A DNA stretch of 64,000 bases, from contig JAJTUP010000010.1 in the NCBI GenBank assembly GCA_021399435.1, positions 1,178,001 to 1,242,000 on the forward strand, given 5' to 3'. Shown in pieces: positions 1-10,614 of this stretch (the stretch's first letter is position 1; each line of letters opens with the position of its first letter). The stretch comes from Diaporthe sp. PMI_573. Taxonomy: Eukaryota; Ascomycota; Sordariomycetes; Diaporthales; Diaporthaceae. A program made the translations under genes and the position numbers. Under the pieces are notes generated by a model, which did not search any database, was not told where the DNA came from, and saw only the letters and a program-made list of their open reading frames with translations.

Positions 1-205
1 GAGATCAATTAAAGGACTTGATTTCATCAATACTGTAGTGAAATGAACTTATGCAGTTCTTTAGGTACATTATAAGTGAATTCTTTAATCAAATAATCGT
101 TTTCCGGTATGGTAGCTAGTCAAATTAAGCCTCTACGGATGACATTACATGAGTGGTTGACATAACTACAGACTGATAAAGTCCTCAAAAGCATACCCAG
201 AGTTC
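1..205. other. Left edge, no gene seen
   Basis: AT-rich sequence downstream of the leftmost gene, whose stop codon is at 206-208 on the minus strand. It probably holds that gene's 3' UTR. I see no other coding signal. Confidence 0.5.
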
Positions 206-1224
206 TCAGTGAGTTTCATCTTCGAGGGAAAGAAACAAATCATCAGGTTGAAAACCATCTCCATCCCCCCACTTGCGCCAGTTGTAATCCCGAGGATCAA
301 TTCCCACGTCGCCCTCGAGATATCGACTCAACCCCTGGGGAAACTCCACACGCGAGGCGTCAGGAGCATTACCATCATCTTCGACCATTTCCAGCAGGTT
401 CATGCCCTCCTCAAACCTGCATCTCTCCATCAGATATTCCACCGGCCGGTCGAGGCCTGGGTGGTACATGGTAAACGCTCGGCTGAAGTCAACCAACTTG
501 CCATCCCGGTAATTACCCATGTGGACGTCTCTAACAAGGATCCCCAAGGAGTGGAGGGTCTCGAGGTCTTCATACATCTGCGGGGCCTGGGAGGACCTGA
601 ACTCGCCGCACAAGTTGCCATTCCCGTCCACCATGAGGTCCTTGACAATAGCCCGCACATGGTACCCTCGGTGTTCCTCCCAGCGAAACCAAGGGCCCTC
701 GTCCCCATTCAGTGGACGACCGTCTCCGGCGCCCTCATCTTGTAGAGGAGGATTTCCAGTGTGTCTCTCGGTAATGAATCTCTCTTGATCTGGAGATAGT
801 AGGATGTAGCCATGCGCTCGGGCAGCAACATCTTCCCGGCCTTCCTGGCGCAAGCGGCCATAAACGCGACATTCGCAGTTGAAGGGCTCATAGTAGTCCC
901 TATAGCCCTGTGGTGTCAGGGAGCCACTTAAGGAAGATACCATGTCTGACGCCAAGCCCTTCCAACTGTAAAAGACAAACTGCACAAGAACTGTCCATTG
1001 GCCATCCTGGCACAGTTGGGATGATATATGAGCCGGCCGAGTAGACTTGCCATTTTGAGTGTATACTTCTTAGCATCGATCTCGACTTCCCAAACGTACG
1101 AGTCCCTGTCCTCGGAGCTACCGATAGGCCGGATGAATTCAATATATGCGTGTGCTGTGCCATTGAAGGGCGCCAACTTGGGGCCCTGTACTTGTGGAAG
1201 GGGAAGAGGGAGCGCCGAAGACAT
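206..1224 (-). CDS. FTA2-domain (kinetochore Sim4 complex subunit-like) protein
   Basis: Two exons on the minus strand, 1224-1051 and 979-206, give 315 residues. The start is the ATG at 1224-1222, followed by SSALPLPLPQ. The protein follows the FTA2 family pattern: an N-terminal segment ending KKYTLKM-FVFY (as in YALKxFxFY of the family), then ECRVYGRL, a hydrophobic GYILL, RAIVKD, and LGILVRDVHMGNY followed by LVDFS. This order resembles a degenerate protein-kinase fold with an HRD/DFS-like pair. FTA2 in fission yeast belongs to the Sim4 kinetochore complex, but the family is expanded in filamentous fungi, where most members have no known role, so a kinetochore function is not implied. The 71-bp intron (980-1050) starts with GC rather than GT (GCAAGT...GTGCAG). 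It is phase 0 and restores the family motif across the junction. Confidence 0.8.
980..1050 (-). other. GC-AG intron in the FTA2-domain gene
   Basis: Minus-strand donor GCAAGT follows codon ATG, and acceptor GTGCAG precedes TTTGTC. Use of this pair keeps phase 0 and gives KM-FVFY. The GT nearest to the boundary would break the frame. GCAAGT is the usual sequence of the minor GC donor class. Confidence 0.8.
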
Positions 1225-2479
1225 TGTAGCTGCGACCGTGAATCGTGAGAAACCGAAAGGCAGGGAGTAAGCTTTTGAGATGTGCCGAAATCTGAAGACG
1301 AAGTAATTATTGAGTGGATGCCACAAGATAGATTGGATTTAGAACCACCGAAAAGAAGCAGTTTCTCAAAGAAAAGCTGCGACTGTCTCAGTCATGGACC
1401 ACCAAACAGTTTGGGCGAACGCTGACGTAAGCACACGGCACTCAGGAAAATACAATACAAGTTTAGTCTATTTCGATTTTATTGGTTAGAGACTCTGACT
1501 GTATGTATATGGATTTATTGAATTGCTCCGCGGAACAGCCTCCAGGAGCGCCAAGTCCTTGTCACATCTTCCACAGACAATATTTGGCCCTGGCCAAGGG
1601 TCAGCCGTCCCCCCTATATACCATATTCGATGTCATGCCCCCAAAAACATCACTCTGTTTCTATTCTTGATGAAAGGCGGCGGCTTTCGAGATACCCAAA
1701 TCCCCTGATACAATTCCAGGTCTCCTAGGGTCTCTCCTGATGAGATTCATACTGGAAGTACCCAGGCATGGAACCGATGGAAGGGTATGTGGAGCCCGCC
1801 ACATCGCAGTCAAGTCCATTTTTGTACACATTTTGCATGGCCTCCCGTCCTCCACCACCAACTGGCTTACCTGGTTGCTTTAAAAAGACTTCAAATCCTG
1901 GCCGAGGGTCGCGACCGCGTCGTGGTCGGCGGTCTCACATTTTCGTGTACTTATGTTAGTTACCTTTGTTGGTGTTTTGATGACTTGTCGTTCGTGTGTG
2001 GTGGTGAGCCCCAGCGGCCATCATCAAGACGGTCCAGAATGGGTGTGGCCATTGCCAGTGGCTTGCTTACCTTCTAATCCTGTAATATTCGATATGTAAT
2101 CCGCAACAGGTTCATGAGCTTCGTGATGTCTCCACGGAACGCAAGTAACGGAGAGGTAGTATAAAATCGCCCTTGTCTTCCTCGTGAAGTCCAGCTTAAT
2201 CTCCACATCTACTGTCTCAAACCAGAGCCAGTTCGTCAAAGCATTGCTTAAATTCGAGCTTCACTGTCCCTAACTTCAGCCTCTCGTCTTCCTAAATACT
2301 CTCGTCTAGGCGTGTTGTTCTAGTCTCATCCCGGTCCTCCTGCTCAGTCCTGTTGATCCGTCTATCCCATCAGCCGATTCACAGGTCTTAAATTTGTCCC
2401 TTCCAGGCCTCACAGAGATACATTGACTTCTCTTCGAAACAAAATTTGCATCTCAGCCACTCAAACCAAACCTGTGATC
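1225..2479. promoter_or_regulatory. Divergent intergenic region, no gene seen
   Basis: This 1.25 kb lies between the FTA2-domain gene (leftward) and the conserved unknown gene (rightward), so it should hold both promoters. A CT-rich stretch lies at about 2280-2420, just before the plus-strand ATG. Open frames here are short and resemble no family I know. Confidence 0.5.
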
Positions 2480-3897
2480 ATGTCGAACGATCGCACCGTC
2501 CCAATAATGACAAATCTTCCTCGGGCGACACAGCCGCAACCGCGGGAGCTCCTCCACCTCCTTCAACAGCAAAACCCCGAGCCGATTGATCGCTTTACCG
2601 GAACTTCAAAGCACAATACAACCAACCTCAGTTTCGACAGCGTCCGATGGGACTCGATTTTTCCCAATGTCGTCCAGAAATGGGGCGACTTCACGTACGA
2701 AGCTATTATGGCAGCATACGGCGACCTCCTTGAGTCATCCGCGGGGATTTCTTCTCAGCTGAATTCGTATCTGCAACACGGCGATGTCCCTCGCACTCCG
2801 AAGGGAAATCTATCCGGAGAACAACGTCGATATGCTTGGAATCTGCTGGACATGTAACATCTTGAGGGAAACTTGCAGCCAGAACGCTAGGTCGTCCTTC
2901 AATCCGGACTGGGCGATCATTGACCGCACCACGACCAAAAAAATACAGCCAAGAGGGAAATACTGATGCCAGGCCAACACTCTACGCCGTGGGAGATAGC
3001 AAGCTTGGGCAGAAGTGGAAATCCGCACACCTCAAGCATCAGGACCTGAGGGAAGCCGGTGTTATCTCCGGGTCTACAACGGACATCACCCACGAGAGGA
3101 CCAAGCCGCTGGAACAAATCGCGACATACTGTCGGGTTGGAGAGACCAGATATGGCTACGTGGTCACCCAGGACGAGCTGGTTGTTTTGCGGGCCAGGCG
3201 GATCAGGAAAACGGGCCCGAACTCTACACCACAATCTGCTGCTTTTGAGTACAAGGCGATCCCGTGGGCTGAACATGGCCAGGGTAACCTCACCGTCAAC
3301 CTCGCGATATGGGGCCTGGGCTCCATGGAGATGAACCCTCTCCATCGTGCCATGGAAAAGCCAAACCATGACCCCCTGGACATGATGGCACGCCTGACTT
3401 GGTGGGAGCCACTGGACAGTCAGGGAAAGAAGTTCCGAAACGTCATCTCGCGTCGCGAGCTAGACGCGAGTACCTTGAGAAAGATATCAGGCGGCCGGTT
3501 CGTGGTTACCCAGCAGGACGGTAACAGCTACACCAATGGATTTGAAGGACGCCCTACGCCGCCTCCGTACCAATCAAGAAGCCAAGGCCCTCCTCCAGTA
3601 GCTCAAGGCAAGAGCACACCTGAGACCAAAAAGGCACCCCCGCCATGGGCCCAGCAGAGTGCAAAACCTCTTGCTACCACAGCCAAATCAGGGCAAGCAG
3701 GCAAGCCAGCTGCTAGCAAGACCTTCCTTCAGCTCAAGGGCCAAAGTGGAACCTTTGAGTACCGTAAGGGTTCAAAAGGCACGTCCGTCATCCTCCCCGG
3801 CAACAAAGAGGTCCCTATCCAGAAGAGCAAGGACAAATACTTTGTAATAATTGACAGCAAGAAACCTCCAGTTGAGATTGTTAAGTTTTTGTCTTAG
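2480..3897 (+). CDS. Conserved fungal protein of unknown function
   Basis: Two exons, 2480-2853 and 2949-3897, give 440 residues. The first in-frame ATG is at 2480 (-3 is A). The 95-bp intron runs from GTAACA to TACAG and rejoins LLDI-QEGNTDARP in phase 2. The middle carries a motif seen in many fungal proteins of the kinase-associated or nuclease-like type: a Gln-rich start, LEQIATYCRVGETRYGYVV, then ELVVLRARRI, suggesting an alpha-beta core. The last third is Pro/Gly/Gln-rich (TPPPYQSRSQGPPP) and low complexity, ending in a short beta-rich segment with KYFVIIDSKKP. I see no catalytic motif complete enough to assign a reaction. The gene is transcribed away from the FTA2-domain gene and converges on the hydrolase gene downstream. 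Confidence 0.7.
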
Positions 3898-4290
3898 TGG
3901 CGCATATCATTTGGCTGTCGATTAGAGTTTTAGAGGTTATATAGTCAATGCTGTAGGGTTGAACCAGCCCCAGCTGCTTAGAGAAAAATCTATCTATATT
4001 TTGAGATGTCACGGAAATTGCATAGCACATTGGCTCGAATTGTGAAAACATGTAAATTTTACAAGTAGTATAATTAAGATTTGTGTTGTCAGGTCTATTT
4101 TATAGAGAATCATGGCCTTGGTGACGCGATTTGACAGGCTTCACCCCGTTTCACATGTTTCATAGAATCTCGCATTTCCTTGCGACGGACTCAGTATATT
4201 ACATGGCAACAAATACCATTTATTCATATTTGTACTATCCATCCCGCCACTCGAGGGCTTTCAACAATATTCCCCAGCCTGACCTCAACA
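3898..4290. other. Convergent intergenic region
   Basis: AT-rich 3' flanks of two convergent genes. Nothing else was recognised. Confidence 0.5.
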
Positions 4291-7223
4291 TCAATCTACA
4301 TCACTCGGACTGTACGGGCCCTTTGCCTTCGGCAGCTCCTCCGCGGCAGTGCTGAACGTGTCCAGGGGCGGTCTCTCCATCGCGGGCGCCGGGGACGCGG
4401 GCGTAGCCCCGTCGATGTGCGCAGGCACGACGTCCTTCCCAGCGTGCTCGTCATGGTCGCCGTTGATGCTCGAGTTGCGCTTCTCCAGCTCGCTCAGGTC
4501 CTTGCTTGTCCTATCCGCCAGCGTATTAGGCGTCACGGGCCGAGAAGATGACAGCCTGGGCGACGCCGGCCCGCCGCCCTGCGTCATGTAGCTCGTCAGC
4601 GTCATCATGCTCGCCGTGTCCGCTTCTTTCTTAATGCTGAACGGCACTGCTATGCCATCCACATATGGGCGTTTCCCCGTCGTCCCTATCCCTACTTCTG
4701 GCGTGTATTCCGGGGTAAGTAACAAGGGCACCGGCTTCTTAGCCTCCTTATCTTCCCTGTTGGCCAGTAACTCCGCAACACTTGTATTTTCGTCGACATC
4801 GTCCGCCCCTTCTGTTTGTCTTTCGTCTCTCACTGTCACCCTCCTCGAGTGGCTCCTCGGGCTCCTCGGGCTCCCAGGTGGCGAGTGCGGCGCCGCAGTT
4901 CCCTGCCTCTCAATATCCGTGAACGTCCGAGCGCCTTCGCCTTCCGCCGCAGTCGCAGCCGTGAACTCAACTCCATCGGTGCCGTCTTTCTCTGCCTCCC
5001 TCTCCCGATCCATGGTCATCTTGTCATGCTTCGATCCCCAGCCAGACCACATCGCCAGCCCCATACTCTTGGCGCGTTTGGCTACTCCCGTGACCTCCTT
5101 GTCGCCCTTCTTCCTTCTTCCTGCGAGCGCGCTAGGAGGTGGTAGTTCTCCTTCGCCGAAACCCTCATACCCGACGGCCAAGTCCTGCACAAATTTCTTG
5201 TGGACCTTCTTCTTGGTTGATGCATAGCGGCGATCCCATTCATTCTTCTGCTTGAGCCACTTCCTGACGGTCCCTTCTTTTACTACACCGACGAGCTCCC
5301 TGGGCATTGTACAACCTGGGAGCTCAGATGCGGGAGCCAAGGGGAAAATGACGCCGTGCCGTGTCACTCGCTGCCGGATCATGTGGTTTTTGAACGCTGG
5401 CAGAACGTCGCCGGCCTTGCCGACTTGACCTTTGGAATCCTGCATAGCGGCTTCCTCGTCTCGCTGATGGATAGTATGTCAGCTTGGATGTCCATGGCCC
5501 AGTAAAGAATGGGATATCTTACCTTCGTGACCTCTTCCTTATCTGAGTCAGAGCTTGAGGTAGATATGACCGAGATATCGTCGTCGTCCAGAATATCGAT
5601 ATCTCGCTTTTGTGCTCTCGCCAGTGCCCAAGCACTGAATTGGGACACAGAACGGTACATGTACTTTGCCGGCCTGGTGAAACTGAGCGTCGGAGCGACG
5701 TGACATAGGTCGTCCCAGACCTGGAGCTGCACATCCGTCGGCTTGTACTGTTTGATCTGCTCTCGGCCTCTGTCGTCCAAGGTCGACTCGGGCGGTGGGT
5801 ATTTGGATGGGTTGGCGCACTTGTGAGCGAGATATATCTGCTCGTCTCGAAGGATCTCTCCGCCCCCGACCATAACGAGAAGCGGAGGCAGGCCTCCAAG
5901 ACTTGCCTGCATGATGGGACTGACAAGGGGATGTGATAGGAGCTCGTTGGTTGCATACATCTGCAACCTGTTAGACTTCATCACCTCCGCGCTCATCAAG
6001 GTAAGCTTGCCTGAATTTGTTCCTTTATCTCCACCGTCTTGCCGTCCATTACAAGAGACAGATGTGTCCCGGACGCCTCAGCGATGTCTGCACTGGTCGG
6101 CGTAGTCTCTTCTGGTCCCGGATCTTTTCCTTTCGTTGACGCTTGTTTCAAAGTTAGTCAAGTCGTTCCGCGCCAGCTTGGAATCCGCACACATACGCTG
6201 CTTCTTCTGTTTCTCCAACAAAGCCAGCCTCTTCAGCTCTTTCAACTCGTCATCATCAGGAGGTGGCCACGCCGGTGATGGTTTGTGATGGAAACCAGAC
6301 TGCGGTATATAGTCGAAAGGAGCCTCGGCGGCCACTGATGGGAAGGAATGTGTAAGATCAACCCAAGGACTCATCAGCACCGCACCAGCAGGGAGGGGCA
6401 ATCCCTGGTCCCTCAAAGTAACCAACATGGACAGTACCATGCCGCCGCCTGCAGAATCTCCTGCCAGCACGATGGTGTCGGGTTCCTGTACTGTAAGAAG
6501 ATACAGATAAGCGGCCAGGCAGTCCTGCAAGCCGCAGGGGAAAGGGAACTGAGGCGACAGCCTATAGTCCGGAGCGAATATCCTCGCCTTGAGCTTCCGC
6601 GCGTGGCGCTGCATCTGGTAGCGGTGCATGTCGACACTTCCGAAGAAGTAGGCGCCGCCGTGAACATACAGCATGACGCGCCTCCCGGCGTCCTTGTTCT
6701 TCTTCCGCTCGTTGTAGTCGGACCGCATCTCGATCCATTCGGCCCGCAACGTGCCGGGGTCAGGCTTCCGCCATTGCCACCAATTGCGCCCACCGACCTT
6801 GCGGATGCCGTCCGGGCCCAGCTGGGCTTCAAGGAGGCGGGCGGCGTGCTCGAGCTGGGCGGCAGGGACGGCGACGTTGTCGACCTTGATCCACTGCGGA
6901 TGCGGGACCCATTGGGCCGTGAAGGCCTGCAGCTCCTCGACCGTGTGGTGGGAGACGTACTGCAGGAACGAGCGGATGAGGTGCAGGCCCTCGTCGTAAG
7001 AGAGGTGGGCCGTCGGGCGCTGGTGCAGAGGCTTGCGGTTGAGGAACTGCCCAGGTCAGCCGCGTCAGTTGGCAAGATCAATTGGTGCTTGTCCAGTATT
7101 CTGAAGTATTCCGATCCTCCACCTGTCGCACCCGCGGCGCAGCAAACATACATGTGATACAAATGTTGAGAGCACGGTGGGTGTCACGGCCAGCCCAACT
7201 GTGGCCGTGTTCATCTTGTTCAT
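4291..7223 (-). CDS. HSL-type alpha/beta hydrolase (lipase/esterase) with long C-terminal tail
   Basis: Five exons on the minus strand: 7223-7152, 7046-6197, 6141-6011, 5960-5523 and 5463-4291, giving 887 residues. Introns are 105, 55, 50 and 59 bp; the third is GC-AG. The N-terminus (ATVGLAVTPTVLSTF, then FLNRKPLHQRP) matches a conserved fungal family. The hydrolase core has the oxyanion motif YVHGGAYFFG at about 149-158, DYRLSPQFPFP, nucleophile motif GDSAGGG at about 218-224, LMSPWVDLTHS, and the acid and histidine regions VGGGEILRDE and VWDDLCHVAP. This is the alpha/beta-hydrolase-3 arrangement of hormone-sensitive lipases, so carboxylester hydrolysis on lipid is likely; the substrate is unknown. 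Exon 5 adds about 390 residues that are basic, then Ser/Pro/Glu-rich and probably disordered. The ATG at 7223 was chosen because NKMNTATVG fits the family start. Confidence 0.9.
5961..6010 (-). other. GC-AG intron 3 of the HSL-type hydrolase
   Basis: This 50-bp intron has donor GCAAGC after ATTCAG and acceptor GTTGCAG before ATGTATGC. A branch-site-like CTAAC lies about 9 bases before the acceptor AG. Splicing gives EIKEQIQ-MYATNELL, the family sequence. No GT donor nearby keeps the frame. Confidence 0.8.
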
Positions 7224-7340
7224 GGCGGCGACCTGGTCGACAGCCCGGCGCGGGCTGGTCAAGGTGAGCTCCCTGGAATAGTTACAGTATAATTATATCG
7301 AGGCGTCTTGGTGCCAGTCAATCACGTCAAGGGGCCGAGG

Positions 7341-7374
7341 AGCAGCAGCAGCAGCAGGAGCAGCAGCAGAGAGC
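7341..7374 (+). repeat. AGC trinucleotide run
   Basis: Nearly pure AGC/CAG units with one interruption, in non-coding DNA between divergent genes. Confidence 0.8.
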
Positions 7375-7695
7375 TGTGAGCGTGGAACAGGCCGTGACAA
7401 TATACTTCGTATTATTTAAGGAGGTCTAATGTTTGAGTACTGGTCCCAATTGTGGGTGTGGGCCGGTGCATCAGCGAGAAGTGAGCCGTCCGGACGCTTT
7501 TAGCTGCAAATGGTTTCATTGCGTCCAATCTCGTTCGCGTGCCTTGGGGTTGTGGTTCCCAATTCTCGGGGGAATTGGGAATTGGGAGCTCAGGGGGTGA
7601 TGTCATGGCTTTTCCTCTGAGACGGCAGCTTCAGCTCCCGCCTGCGACTGTCTCACCCCTGGAATCTCCCGGGGGCTCACAGGGTGCGTACCTGT

Positions 7696-7716
7696 TGAGG
7701 GTTTTGAAAACCCTCA
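7696..7716. repeat. Perfect inverted repeat, 10-bp arms, 1-nt spacer
   Basis: Arms TGAGGGTTTT and AAAACCCTCA are separated by one G. The left flank TACCTGTTGAG (7689-7699) recurs next to a second hairpin at 14235. Confidence 0.9.
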
Positions 7717-7725
7717 GAAGATGAC

Positions 7726-7770
7726 TGGAGGGGGATGGAGGGGGATGGAAGGGGATGGAAGGGGGGGGTG
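7726..7770 (+). repeat. G-rich tandem repeat (GGGGATGGA units)
   Basis: Four adjoining runs of four or more G separated by ATGGA or ATGGAG, ending in eight G. It fits a G-quadruplex-forming pattern in the shared promoter region. Confidence 0.8.
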
Positions 7771-7985
7771 GTTGCGATAGCCGGGCTCTCCGTCCCCGTG
7801 GGGTTTGGTTGCGCCGAGGTAAACGGCTCGTTGCGACCACTTGCCGGTGTGAGACCAAGTACCGAGGACATGACACTACATCTCATTGACTTAGCCTATA
7901 CTAATACCCCCAATGTATTTTGAGCAGTCCCTGCATAATTCGTGAGCTTAATCAAGTATACAGAGACTTGCCATTCAAATCCATC

Positions 7986-7993
7986 ATATAAAG
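7986..7993 (+). promoter_or_regulatory. TATA-like element
   Basis: ATATAAAG lies about 90 bases before the ATG at 8084, a plausible TATA position with a short leader. Confidence 0.5.
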
Positions 7994-8083
7994 GGGGATA
8001 GAAGTTGGCCAAAGGTCAAGAGCACACAGAGTGAGGTCACGCCGGTCTCTACAACCATAACCAATCCGCCAAGAGTCGACGCA

Positions 8084-9490
8084 ATGTCAACTCTATTCGA
8101 CATAAGGGAGCATGTCGTGGACGGCCAGCATATCCGAGAATACCCTCGAGCAACGGCCCACTCACAAGAAGAAGTGCTCCAGCTGGCGGTAAAACAGTAC
8201 ATCCCAAAGGACAACCAGAATCCAAAGCCAGGAGACATAACTATCATCGCGTCCCACGCCAATGGTTTCGTCAAGGTAAAGTTTATAAACTTACTCACTC
8301 AGCTCAGTCTCGTACCCACAATTCACAACCCAGACCTATCAGACAGACTAACACCGCGTCGACCAACACAGGAGCTATATGAGCCCTTATGGGAGGACCT
8401 CCTCTATGCCTTCCGCCAGAAAGGCCTCAACATCCGCGCCATCTGGATGGCGGACATAGCCTGGCAGGGCTCGAGCGGGGTGCTGAACGAAGGCCGGCTG
8501 GGCAATGACCCGTCGTGGCTGGACCACGCGCGCGACCTGCTGCACATGACCAACGTCTTCCGCGCGCAGATGCCCCGACCCCTCGTCGGCGTGGGCCACT
8601 CCTTCGGCGGCAACATCATCACCAACGTCAGCCTGATGCACCCGCGCCTCTTTAGCACCCTCGTCATGGTCGACCCGGTCCTGACCCGCGAGCACGGCCT
8701 GGGCCCCCTCTACGGCTTCGGCACCATGCGCGCCTCCTCCGGCCGCAGGGACGTCTGGCCCAGCCGCGCCGAGGCCGAGCGCGGCATCCGCAAGAACAAG
8801 TTCTACTCGACGTGGGACTCACGTGCGGTCGACCGTCTGGTCCAATATGGCTTCCGCGACTGTCCCACCGCGCTGCACCCGGACTTGAAGGGCGGCGAGG
8901 TCACGCTGACGACCACCAAGCACATGGAGTGCCTGACGTACTACCGCCCCACGCACCAGGGCGCACGAGACCCGAAGACAGGCGCCAAGACGATGGACAG
9001 GAGCGCCATCCCCGACGCAACCGACGACGTCGACAACTACCCCAACTTCCCCTTCTACCAGCCGCCCACTCCCGTCACCGCGCGGAGGCTGCCCGAGCTG
9101 CGGCCTGGGGTCCTGTGGGTCGCGGGCGAGGACAGCGTCGTGTGCACGCCCGAGGTGCGGCGGGAGAAGATGGAGACGACGGGGTACGGCATCGGCGGGA
9201 GCGGCGGCGCGAGGGCCGGCAGGGTCAAGGAGCTCGTGGTCGGCGGCACGGGACACCTGGTTGCTATGGAGAAGCCGCAGGCGGTTGCCAAGGGCGCGGC
9301 AGAGTTCGTCCGTGGTGAGTGGGAGCGGTGGAGGCGGGAGGAGGACGAATATAGGCAGTGGGCGGAGGGCACGGACGAGCGGACCAAGGCCATGATGGAC
9401 GACGACTTTGTGGCACTTGTCAAAAGCGTCGGGCCCGAGGCCAACAGGAGGAGGGACGGGACTATGGGGGCGTCCAAGCCCAAGTTGTGA
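8084..9490 (+). CDS. MpaH/AKT2-like alpha/beta hydrolase (probable peroxisomal acyl-CoA hydrolase type)
   Basis: Two exons, 8084-8275 and 8372-9490, give 436 residues. The 96-bp intron (GTAAAG...ACACAG) is phase 0 and free of stops, so the unspliced frame also stays open; splicing restores SHANGFVK-ELYEPLWED, the family sequence. Landmarks are the oxyanion-side motif SHANGF at about 57-62, NIRAIWMADIAWQG, the nucleophile elbow GVGHSFGGN at about 137-145, and a late GGTGHLVAMEKP likely to hold the catalytic histidine. The family includes fungal acyl-CoA hydrolases such as MpaH and peroxisomal lipase-like proteins. The C-terminus ends in SKPKL, which is not a canonical PTS1 although KL is terminal. 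No biosynthetic genes are adjacent, so a secondary-metabolite role is not supported. Substrate unknown. Confidence 0.85.
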   Translation: MSTLFDIREHVVDGQHIREYPRATAHSQEEVLQLAVKQYIPKDNQNPKPGDITIIASHANGFVKVKFINLLTQLSLVPTIHNPDLSDRLTPRRPTQELYEPLWEDLLYAFRQKGLNIRAIWMADIAWQGSSGVLNEGRLGNDPSWLDHARDLLHMTNVFRAQMPRPLVGVGHSFGGNIITNVSLMHPRLFSTLVMVDPVLTREHGLGPLYGFGTMRASSGRRDVWPSRAEAERGIRKNKFYSTWDSRAVDRLVQYGFRDCPTALHPDLKGGEVTLTTTKHMECLTYYRPTHQGARDPKTGAKTMDRSAIPDATDDVDNYPNFPFYQPPTPVTARRLPELRPGVLWVAGEDSVVCTPEVRREKMETTGYGIGGSGGARAGRVKELVVGGTGHLVAMEKPQAVAKGAAEFVRGEWERWRREEDEYRQWAEGTDERTKAMMDDDFVALVKSVGPEANRRRDGTMGASKPKL

Positions 9491-10614
9491 GTGGTTGCCG
9501 GCTTGAGGTCTAGATTACGTAGATAATGTGCGGACAATAGACGTGTATATTCAGAGATACACCTGCCTGCAACATCGGAATTTGTGTCACAACATCCAGC
9601 TATGCCACAGCAATAGCCAGCCCCATGTGTGCGCGCATGTACGCAACCCCTCAACCCCTCATCCCAAGCATATCATGTAAGTGTACGAAATCGCCAGGCC
9701 ACACATACACACACGCACACACACACAAGTCCTCGACGCAATCTGCCGAAACTCCCCGCAGCCGGGGGCACGCAACACCAAACCTCGACACGTGTGGATC
9801 TGTGCTTGCCCACACGCGCGCTGCGGTGCCCTCGTCCCCCCATCCTCATCACGCCACAACAGCGCCCGCATGCCTGCTATCATGTCGGACCACCGAGGGC
9901 CGGGGAAACATGGCACGGCGTCGGCTACCGACTGAGCACCCACTGAACAGCGGACGTGACAAGATTTTGCTTTCATCGGCCGATGCGGCGCGAGGAGGCT
10001 ATAGGCGAATGACTCGGCGGGTGCGAGGTGCGTCCTGAGGAAACGCTACACCGGCGACTAGGACTCGAGATTCTGCTGTCGGACGATGTGTCCCCGGAGA
10101 GAGACGCCGAGCGAGGGGGGGACGTTCTTGTCGTTCTTGGTGCCTTGTTTCTAAACATACTGTGAGAGGGCGAGGGCTTGATAATATTTTGTAAAGTCGG
10201 TTCTCGGGTAGTCCATGGAGTCGCAAGAAGAACACAAAGAGACAAAAGCAAGGATCAACAATTTGAGTGCGAAACGGTCGTTACTTTGGCTGTGCTAAGT
10301 ATTTTCGGTCGAGCTCATAAAAAAAGGGAGTCATGATATACATCGCTCTGTAATCAAATTTACCAGCCACCCACCCAGGAGTACCGTCCAAACCTCCTGG
10401 TAATGCCGACAAGGCTTTAGAGGGAGAAGAACGCCAGAAAACAACAACCAATCTGACTGATCTGGCCGTTCTGTTTTTTAATGATAGGAATATTTCAAAC
10501 AGACCCAATGCCTCCTATCCGACGCCAACCTCGAAATGGTGAAACAACTTATCATTACTTTGTTCACATGTGTGGAAGTCATATGCTCATCACCGCACTG
10601 CGGCCTTCATTCAC
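9491..10614. other. Convergent intergenic region
   Basis: Between the MpaH-like gene and the low-complexity protein gene, both ending here. Holds a CA-rich microsatellite at about 9703-9729. No coding signal recognised. Confidence 0.5.

Larger units (their letters stand above)
7224..8083. promoter_or_regulatory. Divergent promoter region of the two alpha/beta hydrolases
   Basis: Contains an AGC trinucleotide run (7341-7374), a tight inverted repeat (7696-7716), a G-rich tandem repeat (7726-7770) and a TATA-like ATATAAAG (7986-7993) about 90 bases before the rightward ATG. No gene seen. Confidence 0.6.

Noticed and set aside
2826..2878. Alternative intron for the conserved unknown gene (donor at 2826, acceptor at 2878)
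   Set aside because: The donor GTCGAT is poor; donor GTAACA at 2854 with acceptor TACAG at 2948 has better sites and closes the frame.
6413..7162. 249-codon and 269-codon frames overlapping the HSL-type hydrolase exon
   Set aside because: They are shadows of the real exon in other frames; the true frame carries the conserved hydrolase motifs.
8084..9490. Secondary-metabolite cluster around the MpaH-like hydrolase
   Set aside because: Neighbours are a lipase-like hydrolase and an unknown protein; no synthase, P450, methyltransferase or transporter is in range.
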